Assembly (NCBI RefSeq): GCF_014204325.1
Contig: NZ_JACHKT010000008.1
Coordinates: 1 to 64,000 of the forward strand
Length of the DNA: 64,000 nucleotides
Source: Arcicella rosea
GTDB taxonomy: Bacteria; Bacteroidota; Bacteroidia; Cytophagales; Spirosomataceae
Reading direction: 5' to 3'
Shown: positions 52,471 through 62,189 of the stretch, one piece after another
Position numbering within the stretch: position 1 is the stretch's first letter
Layout of the letters: every line of letters begins with the position of its first letter
The notes under the pieces: model-generated
Seen by the model: the letters and a program-made list of their open reading frames with translations, nothing else
Databases searched by the model: none
What the model was told of the DNA's origin: nothing
Position numbers and translations under genes: made by a program

Positions 52471-53946
52471 TTATTTTTTGATGATATTCCAAGGTAATGA
52501 ATTTATATTACTACCTATTTTTTTCCCTTCTATTAAACCTACTTCATTATCTTGACGAGTATGAATTCCTCCATATAAGCGTGACATGGCAGATTCTTGA
52601 GCCGCTTCCCAAAATGAGTTAAAACTTCTTGCTTTATATTCTACCAACCTTTCTTCATCTCTTGGTCTGCCAACGTGTGAATCATCAATGAATTTAAAAC
52701 TTGTTCCGTATAATGCTGTTAAAACAGTTGCTGTAGCTGCACTTTGTACTGCATGCCCTGAATAATAGGCTGGAAACGGTGGTTCTGGCCAATACAAACT
52801 CCAATTTCTATCAATATTGTAATAAATAAAAGAAAAAGGTCTTTCTGCATTATAAATAAACTTTATTTTCCAGCAATTAATAAAAGCATCTGCTACTGCC
52901 ATTCCTACTTTGGCATAAGTTTCAGCAGCTTTGAACAAATCTGGTTTAGCAGTTTTTACAGCTAAATTAGCTAGATTATAAGAGTGTCCAGGAGGTGAAA
53001 ATGTTTGAGAAGGATCATCTCCCCACCAATTGGCAATTTCTTTTTCCTCTTGCGTTAATGTTTTACGTTTAGTATAAACTTCGTACATATAAGCATAATA
53101 TTTAGAATCAGGCTTAAAGTCGTATTTAATCATTTCAGGTATTGGCAACACACTATTCGAGGGTGCAAAAGTTCTGTTTTTCCCCCAATGTGGATGCAAT
53201 GGCATCGCCACTGCCGATTGTCCTCTAGTAGGAGCTTTCCATAATCCTTTTCCTACGGGCATTTTATAAGTACTATCAAAATTTCTTTTATATCCTTCAA
53301 ATCCTCCATCCGTTTTTGACCACTCAAAAATCGCTTCTGCGATTGACTGACCAAATAATTTTGAATGTACAGCTACTTTCTCATCTGTTGTTTTAAGTTC
53401 ATTTTGATAGATAGCTTCTTCAAGAGAATCTATTCTACTAATATTTTGGGGGTCAGATTGCTGATAAAGTTTTTTCAAAAGAAAAGCTTGCCCTGCATTC
53501 AATGAGAGTACCCAATTATAAACTTGTCCTTTTACTGGCTTGGGTAATTCGTTTAATCCTTTTAATGTTCCTGCTAAAGATTTTTTCTTTGTAATTCCTG
53601 CTACTACACATTCATACATCGTTAAACCCAAATATCCCAATGAACGAGAACCATAAGTTGGAGAACCTCCAGGCGTGTCTTTCATTGTTTTTAAAGACAT
53701 TTCTCCCCATTTCAAAGCTACTTCAGAGGGAACAGCCTCACTTTTAGCGTTATACTTTGGAGTATTAGAATTAAAATATCTTATGCCACTAAATGATGCT
53801 TCACTTCTATTAATCAATAAAAAAAACAATAGCAAAACAATGATGCTCGTAAAAACACTATTACTGAGCAAAATCTTCTCAAAAAAGGTATTCAACAACC
53901 TTTTTTCGAATACTTTAGCTTTTTTTATCAAATTGAAAAATATCAT
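52471..53946 (-). CDS. Vanadium haloperoxidase-like PAP2-superfamily protein
   Basis: This 491-residue protein has one hydrophobic segment (about 33-48) that acts as a signal or anchor. The PAP2/vanadium-haloperoxidase active-site motifs are present in order: KIKFIYNAERPFSF (KX6RP type), YYSGHAVQSAATA (SGH) and SRLYGGIHTRQDNEVG (SRX5HX3D). The family uses vanadate for halide oxidation, or acts as an acid phosphatase; sequence does not settle which. A cytochrome lipoprotein gene is divergent 487 bp away. Confidence 0.8.
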   Translation of the reverse strand: MIFFNLIKKAKVFEKRLLNTFFEKILLSNSVFTSIIVLLLFFLLINRSEASFSGIRYFNSNTPKYNAKSEAVPSEVALKWGEMSLKTMKDTPGGSPTYGSRSLGYLGLTMYECVVAGITKKKSLAGTLKGLNELPKPVKGQVYNWVLSLNAGQAFLLKKLYQQSDPQNISRIDSLEEAIYQNELKTTDEKVAVHSKLFGQSIAEAIFEWSKTDGGFEGYKRNFDSTYKMPVGKGLWKAPTRGQSAVAMPLHPHWGKNRTFAPSNSVLPIPEMIKYDFKPDSKYYAYMYEVYTKRKTLTQEEKEIANWWGDDPSQTFSPPGHSYNLANLAVKTAKPDLFKAAETYAKVGMAVADAFINCWKIKFIYNAERPFSFIYYNIDRNWSLYWPEPPFPAYYSGHAVQSAATATVLTALYGTSFKFIDDSHVGRPRDEERLVEYKARSFNSFWEAAQESAMSRLYGGIHTRQDNEVGLIEGKKIGSNINSLPWNIIKK

Positions 53947-54433
53947 AAAAATGTATCAAGCAGAAATTATGAATACTATTAAATAAGATTTTTTATATGC
54001 TGAATACATACTTCGTTCTAAGAAATCTTTGTACTTTCAAGACGAAACTAATCTATTAATCTTTAAAAACTAGCCAAAACCATGCCAAATTGATTCAAAA
54101 TAGCCTTACTGTTTCAATCTAATACGTATTCCAAAGAATTTTTCTAAGAATGAAGTATTCTGTTGATAGATGATAGAATACTATAGCTTTTGTAAAATTT
54201 GTATCAAATAATCCTAAAACTTTTGGTGCAGCAATAGATTTTACCCATAATGCTTCATTTTGGATTGAACCCAACTATAATAAACGGTAGATAGCTTTGT
54301 GCTTGATTTACCTTTAAAGCAGTATATCCTTAACTTGAAACCTGAAATAAAGTGGCATTTTTAATCTATTCTTTTAACTCTGAAAAAACTTAAAATAAAT
54401 GCGTATTATTAATTTAAGTTATAAATTTACTTT
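53947..54433. other. 487-bp divergent spacer without a recognised gene
   Basis: It lies between the PAP2 and cytochrome genes. AACTTAAA/TTTAAGTT arms at about 54388-54421 could form an operator or hairpin close to the cytochrome start. No clear TTTG...TAnnTTTG pair, RNA structure or ORF was seen. Confidence 0.4.
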
Positions 54434-55189
54434 ATGAAAAATTTGAAATTTATCCTGATATTTTGTGTGTTTAGCATGTACATAGTTGCATGTAAAAACA
54501 CAAAAGGTGACCCTTCACCAACAGCTATTATAACACCGACAAATCCAACTGATAATACTTCAGGCAATACTACAAATCCAAGTACCAATAATTGTGGAAA
54601 TGCAACCTCCAATGTTGCTAAAGGAGATTCAGTTTGTTTCAATACACAAATTCTTCCTTTTTTTGTAAGTAATTGTGCAACTAGTGGCTGTCACGATGCT
54701 AAAACACGTGCAGATGGTTATGAATTTACCTCATACGCCAAGATTGTGCAAAAAGGAATTACCGCTGGCAGTCCTAGTAAAAGTAAACTTTATACTGTAA
54801 TGATTAAAACGGATGAGGATAGGATGCCACCAGCTCCTTCCCAAGCTTTATCCAAAGTTCAAACAGATATGATAGCCAAATGGATTACTCAAGGAGCAAA
54901 AAATGTAGATTGTGCTGTTGTAGTTGATACTCAAAATGTTACTTTTTCAAAAACAATTTTGCCTTTACTAGCTACTAATTGTTTAGGATGCCACAAAACG
55001 GGTTCTATTTCTGGAGGAGTAAATCTTGAAAGCTATGCCAGCGTAAAGATTTATGTAGATAATAAAAGACTATCTGGAGCAATCAATAACTTAACGGGCT
55101 ATTCGCCAATGCCACCCATCGGAAAACTAACAGATTGCCAATTAGCTGTTGTAAAAAAATGGATTGATGCGGGTGCAAAAAATGATTAA
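54434..55189 (+). CDS. Cytochrome c-type lipoprotein with two haem-like sites
   Basis: This 251-residue lipoprotein has the lipobox IVAC and a Thr/Asn-rich linker (about 30-60). Two similar halves follow, each with a haem c-type site: FVSNCATSGCHD (CX4CH, a spacing seen in related Bacteroidota proteins) and LATNCLGCHKTG (CXXCH). Each half ends with an MPP motif (MPPAP, MPPIG) that may hold the axial Met. It probably moves electrons at the envelope. Confidence 0.8.
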   Translation: MKNLKFILIFCVFSMYIVACKNTKGDPSPTAIITPTNPTDNTSGNTTNPSTNNCGNATSNVAKGDSVCFNTQILPFFVSNCATSGCHDAKTRADGYEFTSYAKIVQKGITAGSPSKSKLYTVMIKTDEDRMPPAPSQALSKVQTDMIAKWITQGAKNVDCAVVVDTQNVTFSKTILPLLATNCLGCHKTGSISGGVNLESYASVKIYVDNKRLSGAINNLTGYSPMPPIGKLTDCQLAVVKKWIDAGAKND

Positions 55190-55190
55190 A

Positions 55191-55238
55191 AATAATACCC
55201 AAAGTCAACATGAATAATTGTTGGCTTTGGGTATTATT
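55191..55238. terminator. Bidirectional terminator between convergent genes
   Basis: A 20-bp stem begins AATAATACCCAAAGTCAACA and its complement has one mismatch; the loop is TGAATAAT. T-rich sequence follows best on the minus strand, so it serves the PorE-like gene as well as the cytochrome gene. Confidence 0.8.
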
Positions 55239-55259
55239 TCAAGGGTAAAATCAATAAAA

Positions 55260-57509
55260 TTACTTCACCGATAAAATCTTAAACTCTGTTCTTCTGTTTT
55301 CTTGATGCTGTTCTTCGCTACAAGAAACGCCATCTACACATTCGTTAATTGGCTCAGTTTCGCCATAGCCTCTAGCCATTAATCTACTCGTATCTATCCC
55401 ATTTTCAACTAAAAAATCTACTACAGCTTTAGCTCTTTTTTGTGATAATTCTAAGTTGTAACTCGCACTTGAACGTGAATCTGTATGCGAACGAATCTCA
55501 ACTTTCATACTTGGATATTTTTGTAAAATTGGCAAAATCGTCATTGCTAATTCATGAGCAGCATCTGTTCGAATGAAGAATTTATCTCTATCATAATAAA
55601 TATTTTTAAGTCTAATCACATCTCCTTTTGCGTACATTTTCTGTACATTCGGAAGTGGAGAAGCACTTTTAATTACTTCATTATTGGTAGCATAATCGTC
55701 CTTTTCAGCGATTAATTTATTTTCTGTATCAGGCTTTACTGCAAATTCATAGCCACCATCTTCTCCTGTAATTACGGTTTGTCTGGTTTTATCTTTCTGG
55801 TTTTCTAAGGTTACTTGTACGCCTGCAATCGGTTTTTGATTTACTTCAGACTTCACTATTCCTTTCAAAACAGAAGTATTCGATTTTTCAAGATAAATAG
55901 CTAAAGTTGTATTTTGAGCCGTATTACTCCTAGTAGAAAAAGTAATTGCATTCATCAAATAGCCTTCTTTAATGGCTTTAAATTCATATTCAGAAAGTGA
56001 TTGTAAACAGATTGACATCAAACCTTCTGAATTGGTCATTTTCAATTCTTGATTCTCTCCGTTGATTACACTTCTAATGTCCACATCTGCCAAAGGCAAT
56101 TTGGTCAAAGCATCATAAACGACGATATTGAGTGGATGACATTCTTTTTTGAAACTATAAATATTATCGTCATGAATTCCCTTTTTTCGGTTAGAAGAGA
56201 AGTAACCTGAGTTTCTACCTCCATCTGTAATCAGTCCGAAATCGTCTTTTTCAGAGTTCAAAGGTGCGCCAACATTCACAACATTTTCACTGAATTTTCC
56301 ATCTTTGTATTCGGCAAAGAAAATATCCAAACCGCCTAAACCTTCATGACCATCTGAGGCAAAGTATAAATTATCGTTTTCATCCACAAATGGAAACATT
56401 TCATTGCCTTCGGTATTGATTTCTCTGCCCACATTCACAGGTTTTCCCCACTTACCATTATTGTATTCAACAACATAAATATCAGTTCCGCCAAAACCTC
56501 CTGGCATATCCGAGACGAAGTACATTTTTGTATTATCTGCATTTAAAGCAGGATGCCCACACGAAAATTCGTCATTATTAAAGGGTAATTCTTTTACTTC
56601 ACTCCAGCTTTCCTTGTTCAAATTAGCTGAATATAATTTCAAGCGATTTGTACCATCTTTTGATTCTCTGGCTCTGCCTTTGTTGTAATTATTTCGGGAA
56701 AAAATGATTTTCTTGCCATCTTTGAAAAAACTTACTGGCCCTTCGTGATACTTTGTGTTTAGAATTCTACTAAAATCCTCAATCTTGGATAAAGGCGATT
56801 CCTGCACAAGTATTTCATTATTACTTGCAGACATTCCACCCAAAGCTGCAGCAGATTGTAAACCCATTTTGGAAGATAAAAGAGCAGTATCTGGAACAAA
56901 ATACAGATTCAAAAATGGTGTTTGATTCCAACCAAAAACACGTTTGATAATTCCTGCTTCATCACGAGCAGAGGAAAAAACCAAACCGCCATTGTAGTAC
57001 ATCGGGCTAAAATCTGCTTGACGAGAATTAATAGATAAGTATTCTACTTTGTAAGAAGATGAATCACGGTAGAAGTGACTCATATCCATGTACGAAATTG
57101 TAAATCGTTTACCTCTTAAATCGGCTTTTTGTTTTTCTCCGTACAAAGAGTAATATTTTTGCGACTCACGATATTTTTGATTGGAAGCCAATGCCTGAGC
57201 ATAATACAAATATTGCTCACTTTCAACATCAGGAAAATCTTTGATTAAATTTGAAAATACTCTTTCTGCATTACGAGTATCCTGTATTTTTCGGTAGGAA
57301 AAAGCTAGTTTTTTTAAGACTTCTAGTTTGACTTTGGGGTCTTTATTTTCTTTTAAAAAATCCTCATATTGTCGAATGGCTTCCAGATAACTCAGTTTTT
57401 CAAACTGATAATTAGCCGCTTTAAGTTTAGTTTGAGCATACAAATTCCCAAATGTGAAAATAAAAAACACAAATAAAAGCAAACGTATTTTAGGGATTTG
57501 GTTGTTCAT
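55260..57509 (-). CDS. PorE-like OmpA-family protein (TPR, PD40 propeller, CarboxypepD-like, OmpA)
   Basis: This 749-residue protein has a signal peptide (ends NLYAQ). The domains in order are TPR-like helices (about 30-130, EAIRQYEDFLKENK, QDTRNAERVFSN), a PD40/WD40-like propeller (about 170-440, MYFVSDMPGGFGGTDIYVVE, LYFASDGHEGLGGLDIFFAE), carboxypeptidase-regulatory-like beta domains (about 455-610), and an OmpA peptidoglycan-binding domain (about 635-749, VEIRSHTDSRSSASYNLELS, ENRRTEFKIL). This is the PorE architecture. PorE is an OmpA-type T9SS component that links the machinery to peptidoglycan. It is a single gene. Confidence 0.8.
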   Translation of the reverse strand: MNNQIPKIRLLLFVFFIFTFGNLYAQTKLKAANYQFEKLSYLEAIRQYEDFLKENKDPKVKLEVLKKLAFSYRKIQDTRNAERVFSNLIKDFPDVESEQYLYYAQALASNQKYRESQKYYSLYGEKQKADLRGKRFTISYMDMSHFYRDSSSYKVEYLSINSRQADFSPMYYNGGLVFSSARDEAGIIKRVFGWNQTPFLNLYFVPDTALLSSKMGLQSAAALGGMSASNNEILVQESPLSKIEDFSRILNTKYHEGPVSFFKDGKKIIFSRNNYNKGRARESKDGTNRLKLYSANLNKESWSEVKELPFNNDEFSCGHPALNADNTKMYFVSDMPGGFGGTDIYVVEYNNGKWGKPVNVGREINTEGNEMFPFVDENDNLYFASDGHEGLGGLDIFFAEYKDGKFSENVVNVGAPLNSEKDDFGLITDGGRNSGYFSSNRKKGIHDDNIYSFKKECHPLNIVVYDALTKLPLADVDIRSVINGENQELKMTNSEGLMSICLQSLSEYEFKAIKEGYLMNAITFSTRSNTAQNTTLAIYLEKSNTSVLKGIVKSEVNQKPIAGVQVTLENQKDKTRQTVITGEDGGYEFAVKPDTENKLIAEKDDYATNNEVIKSASPLPNVQKMYAKGDVIRLKNIYYDRDKFFIRTDAAHELAMTILPILQKYPSMKVEIRSHTDSRSSASYNLELSQKRAKAVVDFLVENGIDTSRLMARGYGETEPINECVDGVSCSEEQHQENRRTEFKILSVK

Positions 57510-57636
57510 TACTTCAAAGTAAACATTGTCTGTTGAATATATTAGTCGATTTTGTCTATGTAATATTCACCGCAGAAAAGACAAATAGCGTGCCAAAACT
57601 AATACAAGATTTTTAGCTTTTCAGCTTAAAGTCAAT

Positions 57637-57670
57637 AAAAAAGGTTTAGACTTCCATCCAAACCTTTTTT
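57637..57670 (-). terminator. Terminator of the SnoaL/GH105 unit
   Basis: A stem AAAAAAGGTTT/AAACCTTTTTT around AGACTTCCATCC follows the 142-aa gene by 24 bp, with a T tract on the minus strand. Confidence 0.85.
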
Positions 57671-57694
57671 TAACAGTAAAACTTATTTTATGGA

Positions 57695-58123
57695 TTAAAT
57701 CTTCACCGCTTGACGAGCGATTAATTTCCAATCATTTTTTGTTTTTTGAAATACCAATAAAATCCCAAGTTTCACAGTTCCAGCAACACCACGATTGTTA
57801 GTTTCTGCATATAATTTATGACGAACAATAGCAGTTTTTCCAAATACTTTAATGGTTTGTTCTGTCAAATCCATCGTTTTAAAGTCTGAGTCTCCATTCA
57901 TCAACGTTTCGATTAAATGGGCTTTTCCTTCTAAACTTCCGCCTGAATGCCCGTAGCTCAAGTCTTCATCAAGTATTTTCTCTAAAGTAGCTTTGTCAGC
58001 ATCAACCACAGCTTTTCTGAAAGTTTCTACCGCAGCAGCAACTTTAGCATCTTCGTCAGATTGTGCTTGACTAAGCCCAACAGTTCCCAATAAAATGGTA
58101 CTCAACATCAATAATGTTTTCAT
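57695..58123 (-). CDS. Secreted nuclear-transport-factor-2-like protein
   Basis: This 142-residue protein has a signal peptide (ends LSQAQSD). An NTF2/SnoaL-like cone fold follows (AAVETFRKAVVDADKATLEKILDEDLSYGHSGG, KTAIVRHKLYAETNN, VFQKTKNDWKLIARQAVKI). Such proteins bind small molecules, and some are enzymes. The gene begins 18 bp after the GH105 gene, so it is cotranscribed with it and may assist glycan breakdown. Confidence 0.75.
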   Translation of the reverse strand: MKTLLMLSTILLGTVGLSQAQSDEDAKVAAAVETFRKAVVDADKATLEKILDEDLSYGHSGGSLEGKAHLIETLMNGDSDFKTMDLTEQTIKVFGKTAIVRHKLYAETNNRGVAGTVKLGILLVFQKTKNDWKLIARQAVKI

Positions 58124-58141
58124 TAGTTCAAGGTTTATAAA

Positions 58142-60097
58142 TTACTTTTTTATACTATCTTTTTTTAATAACCAAACGGCCAAGTTTTTTGCCGCTTTGA
58201 AGTTCTCAAACTCCATTGGTAAACGTTTTCCGTTTAAGTATTCATTGTAAATCCAAGGGTCTCCGATGGCAAAAACAGTTCCTTTACCAACTTTAGCAAC
58301 CGCCATAATATTATCATTTCCTTCGGTTACAACAGCTTTTGCAGGTGCTTTTACCGATAAAACTGATAGCTCTTTCACAAATACTTTGCTAACATCTTTA
58401 AAAATACTGTGATCCGCAGGAATCGTTACTTTGCCTTGTTCATACACATTATTTTTCACCATGTTAATACTCTTTCCAGTAAACTGAATACCAAATCTAG
58501 CGGCTAATTTATTGAAATGAGGTAATTCTACATTGGCAGAATCGTTTGCCATTAATACTAAATTTCCACCAGCTTTTACCCAATTTTCAATGGCTGCAAT
58601 GTCTTGTGCATCTACAAAATTAGGATTTGGTGTTTCTTTTTTAGTATCTGGGTCAACGATGATATATACATCCAAACCTTTCAAAGTATTGGCTCTTGGT
58701 GCAGTTGAAACTGTTTTTAATTCAGCACCATAGTTTTCAAAAATACTTCCTAATAACGAGAATCCAGAGTCTTTTCCATCATACCAAGTATAGTGATAAG
58801 GTTCTGTGATACCTTCACGAGTAGTACGCATCTCGTGATTGAAGTAATTATCTAAACCTACTTTTTTACCTTTTCCAACCGCTAAATCATCAGCAATTTC
58901 CATTTCAACACTTGCCATGATAAATGGAGCCATTCCTTTTAAATCATCACGACGAATTGGTTCTTTCAAGTAATATTCATAACTACCATCACGGTACGGG
59001 TTTCCGCCCAAACCACTTACTAACACTACTTTTTCTAAGTGATTGATTCCGTTACTTTCTGTTGAAATAAAGTTTCTTAAAATTCCATCATATCCTTTTT
59101 TGGCATTCAAAGAGTATGATTTATCGATATAACCCATTCTAACACCTTTTGCCAAACCATAAACCATCATTGAAGAACCCGAAGCTTCTAAATAATTACC
59201 TTTGCCATTCAGTTTATCCACAACTTGATACCAACAACCTTCTTTAGGGTCTTGGAATTTCACAATTGCAGCAACCAATCTTTGATAAATTCCTATTAAT
59301 TCATTGCGTTTTGGATGCTCTTTCGGAAAAGTATCCAACACATCAGCTAAGGCCATGATGTACCAACCGATTGATCTTCCCCAGAAATTTGGCGAGCGAC
59401 CAGTAGTTTTATCTGCCCATTTTTGTTCACGGCTTTCGTCGTATCCATGATAGAGTAAACCCGTTTTTGGATCACGGGCATTTCTCTCCATCCAAATAAA
59501 TTGGTTAGCTATATCATCAAAATTCTGAGGCTGATTAAAGGCTGCACTGTACTCAGCATAGAAAGGTTCTACCATATACAAACCATCTAACCACATTTGG
59601 TTTGGATAAATTTGTTTATGCCAGAAACCACCTTCTTTAGTACGAGGTTGTTCCGAAATTTGTTTTCTTAATAAATCTGCCGCCAATTTGAATTTTTCTT
59701 TGCCAGACTCACGGTAAAGCATTACCAAAGAACGTCCACCCGTAATATTATCAGAATTAAAATTATCGTATTTATAAGTTTTGATTTCGCCTTTATCGTT
59801 TACATAAGAATCCATATTGTTTAAAATGAAACGATAATATTTAGCATCACCAGTACGATACCATACTCTTTCAATGGCTTTTAAAATGATGGCTTGTTCA
59901 TAATCCCAACGAGCACGTTTTCCTTCTTCTTTATAAGTGATAGAATCTTTATGAACATCTAGCATAATATCCGCCATCCTTTCCGACCACTTCATTTGTG
60001 CCAAAGAAGTATTCGATAGAAAGAAAAGACAAATCCCAGCAAGAATTACAAAGTACTTGCTAAAAATTGGAAGGGTAAAAAAAGGTTTTCTTTGCAT
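58142..60097 (-). CDS. GH88/GH105-family unsaturated glucuronyl or galacturonyl hydrolase
   Basis: This 651-residue protein has a signal peptide (ends TSLAQMK). An (alpha/alpha)6-barrel (about 30-390) has GH105-type blocks (WDYEQAIILKAIERVWYR, DNITGGRSLVMLY, PNQMWLDGLYMVEPFYAEY, GRSPNFWGRSIGWYIMAL, LEASGSSMMVYGLAKG). The last ~220 residues form a separate domain that resembles DUF4350/ThuA-type flavodoxin-like folds (LDVYIIVDPDTKKE, WVKAGGNLVLMAND). Family members cleave unsaturated uronic acid residues left by lyases acting on pectin or ulvan. Confidence 0.85.
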   Translation of the reverse strand: MQRKPFFTLPIFSKYFVILAGICLFFLSNTSLAQMKWSERMADIMLDVHKDSITYKEEGKRARWDYEQAIILKAIERVWYRTGDAKYYRFILNNMDSYVNDKGEIKTYKYDNFNSDNITGGRSLVMLYRESGKEKFKLAADLLRKQISEQPRTKEGGFWHKQIYPNQMWLDGLYMVEPFYAEYSAAFNQPQNFDDIANQFIWMERNARDPKTGLLYHGYDESREQKWADKTTGRSPNFWGRSIGWYIMALADVLDTFPKEHPKRNELIGIYQRLVAAIVKFQDPKEGCWYQVVDKLNGKGNYLEASGSSMMVYGLAKGVRMGYIDKSYSLNAKKGYDGILRNFISTESNGINHLEKVVLVSGLGGNPYRDGSYEYYLKEPIRRDDLKGMAPFIMASVEMEIADDLAVGKGKKVGLDNYFNHEMRTTREGITEPYHYTWYDGKDSGFSLLGSIFENYGAELKTVSTAPRANTLKGLDVYIIVDPDTKKETPNPNFVDAQDIAAIENWVKAGGNLVLMANDSANVELPHFNKLAARFGIQFTGKSINMVKNNVYEQGKVTIPADHSIFKDVSKVFVKELSVLSVKAPAKAVVTEGNDNIMAVAKVGKGTVFAIGDPWIYNEYLNGKRLPMEFENFKAAKNLAVWLLKKDSIKK

Positions 60098-60201
60098 TTT
60101 TTATTAAATAATTATGTTTGAGGAACGCTACTGAATTTTGAGTTAATACTGTACGAAGGATTAAATATATGTTCAAAATGTTTTTTAACTAATAATTTGC
60201 G

Positions 60202-60260
60202 GTAGCGGCACCCCTTGCGGTTGCCGTTTCATTCGAGGCAACTGCAAGAGTTGCCACTAC
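60202..60260. repeat. Inverted pair of GTAG-headed REP-like elements (REPIN/BIME-like)
   Basis: Left arm GTAGCGGCACCCCTTGC... (60202-60225) and right arm (60237-60260, ending CACTAC) are inverted copies, identical at 20 of 24 positions, joined by an 11-base loop GTTTCATTCGA. The left arm nearly repeats 43786-43815. The rest of the 326-bp spacer 60098-60423 shows no gene. Confidence 0.7.
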
Positions 60261-60423
60261 ATTTTATTTGAGATAAACAACAAAACATTTTGGTCTATTA
60301 AAACAGTTTTGTTCAGTAATCAGTCAAACGACAAAATTAAAATGAGTAATTAATTGATTTATAAATTATTAACCGCTAAACCACTCATTCACTAAATCAC
60401 CATTCGTCCAATTCCTCCATTAC

Positions 60424-61704
60424 TTAAATTTCAACTTGTTCGTTCTTTGGTGCGAAAAAGTGCATAATAGCCCACGCTAAAATATAAGCACTTCCACAAA
60501 GTAAAAAGATAATATTATAACCTGAATTAATATCGCCAACGGCTTTATAAGAATCAAGTAACGAACCTACAATAATCGGGAAAATCATTCCTCCTACTGA
60601 ACCCGCCATTCCACCAATACCAATCACTGAACTAATTGCTTTTTTAGGAAACATATCCGAAGCCACCGTGTAAATATTGGCACTCCAAGCCTGATGTGCT
60701 GCTGCCGCAATACTGATTAATGCGACGGCTTCCCAAATATTTGTTGCATAACGAGCAGCCATAATTGGCACCACACAAAGAGCAAAAATAAACATTGATA
60801 CTTTTCTAGCTTTCGGAATTGCCCAGCCTTTTTTGATAAAGTAACCAGATAAATACCCGCCGCCAATACTTCCGATAGTTGTTGCTGTATAAACCAAAAT
60901 CAAAGGCAAACTTGGTTTTTTCAAATCCAGATTAAAGGTTGTTGAAAAATACGAAGGCAACCAGAACAAGAAAAACCACCAAATTGGGTCAGTCAACATT
61001 TTTCCAAATACAAAAGCGTAGGTTTGTCTGATTCCAAAAAGTTTCAACCAAGCTACAGGCTTTTCATTGGCATTTACTTGTTCGGCATCACTATGAATAT
61101 ACTCATATTCTGCCTTTTCTAATTTCTTGTGTTTCGATGGAATTTCATAATAAATAATCCAGAAAACCAACCAAACAAAGCCTATTCCACCAGTAATGAC
61201 AAAAGCCATTTCCCAACCATAAGCACCCAAAATCCAAGGCACCATGATGGGTGCAACTACTGCACCAATGTTAGCACCAGAATTAAAAATTCCTGTTGCT
61301 AAAGCCCTTTCTTTTTTAGGAAACCATTCAGCTGTTGCTTTGATTGCCGCTGGAAAGTTTCCTGCTTCACCCAAACCCAAGGCAGCTCTTGCTAAACCAA
61401 AACCAAAAGTACTTTTGGCAAAAGCATGTGCAATGGCTGCGATACTCCACATAATTACCGAAATAGTATAGCCTAATTTTGTACCAATTTTATCAATAAT
61501 CCCACCAAAAACCATCAAACTAAGTGCATAAGCCGCCTGAAAGGCAATTACTATTCTGCTATAATCAGTTTCTGTCCAACTAAATTGTTTTTCTAAAGTT
61601 GGTTTCAAAAGACCAATCACTTGTCGGTCTAAATAATTGATGGTAGTAGCAAAAAAGAGTAGAGCCACTATTTGCCAACGGTATTTACCAATCGTCTTGT
61701 TCAT
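60424..61704 (-). CDS. MFS transporter, ExuT-like hexuronate permease
   Basis: This 426-residue protein has twelve membrane helices and follows the ExuT/anion:cation symporter pattern: INYLDRQVIGLLKPTLEKQF, RAALGLGEAGNFPAAIKATAEWFPKKERA, TGIFNSGANIGAVVAPIMVP and ASDMFPKKAISSVIGIGGMAG. ExuT imports galacturonate and glucuronate with protons. It lies beside GH105, which releases unsaturated uronates, and opposite a LacI regulator. Confidence 0.85.
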   Translation of the reverse strand: MNKTIGKYRWQIVALLFFATTINYLDRQVIGLLKPTLEKQFSWTETDYSRIVIAFQAAYALSLMVFGGIIDKIGTKLGYTISVIMWSIAAIAHAFAKSTFGFGLARAALGLGEAGNFPAAIKATAEWFPKKERALATGIFNSGANIGAVVAPIMVPWILGAYGWEMAFVITGGIGFVWLVFWIIYYEIPSKHKKLEKAEYEYIHSDAEQVNANEKPVAWLKLFGIRQTYAFVFGKMLTDPIWWFFLFWLPSYFSTTFNLDLKKPSLPLILVYTATTIGSIGGGYLSGYFIKKGWAIPKARKVSMFIFALCVVPIMAARYATNIWEAVALISIAAAAHQAWSANIYTVASDMFPKKAISSVIGIGGMAGSVGGMIFPIIVGSLLDSYKAVGDINSGYNIIFLLCGSAYILAWAIMHFFAPKNEQVEI

Positions 61705-62050
61705 GTTTTTGGGATTAGACTGTAAAAACTTTGATTAACATGCACTGTTTCATCTGAAAAAGGACATTAATCATGCTTTCCATTAAAGAGAAAAACACTT
61801 TACTTTTACTTGATTTCAAAAAAATGATTCTCAACGTATAAGTAACTTTAGGCTATTTTTACCTTATGGTATCAGATAGATTTTTGAAAAAATTATCCTC
61901 AAAAAACAAATTCGAGAAAATAGATAACTAGATTATTTCAAGAATTAGCATTTTATATTATTTCTTGCTAAGTATAAAGGCTTAGTTAAACATATCTCTT
62001 AAAGTAGAAGGATACAAACATTTTATTGAATATTTTTCCCAAATCTTTTC

Positions 62051-62062
62051 GGGAACGTTGCC
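62051..62062. promoter_or_regulatory. Candidate LacI-family operator
   Basis: GGGAACGTTGCC is a near-palindrome centred on AACGTT, like many LacI/GalR-family operators. It lies in the 485-bp divergent spacer (61705-62189) between the ExuT-like and LacI genes, so it could control both. No second half-site was recognised, and the rest of the spacer shows no gene or RNA. Confidence 0.3.
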
Positions 62063-62189
62063 ATTAATGTAAATTTATATTTAGTTGATAAGAAGCCATT
62101 GCTTTTTACCAACAAGATTTAAGTAAAAACAGAAAAGTAGCAGCAGAAAAAGGGAAGAAAAAATTTGTACAATTCAAAGAAACAGCATT

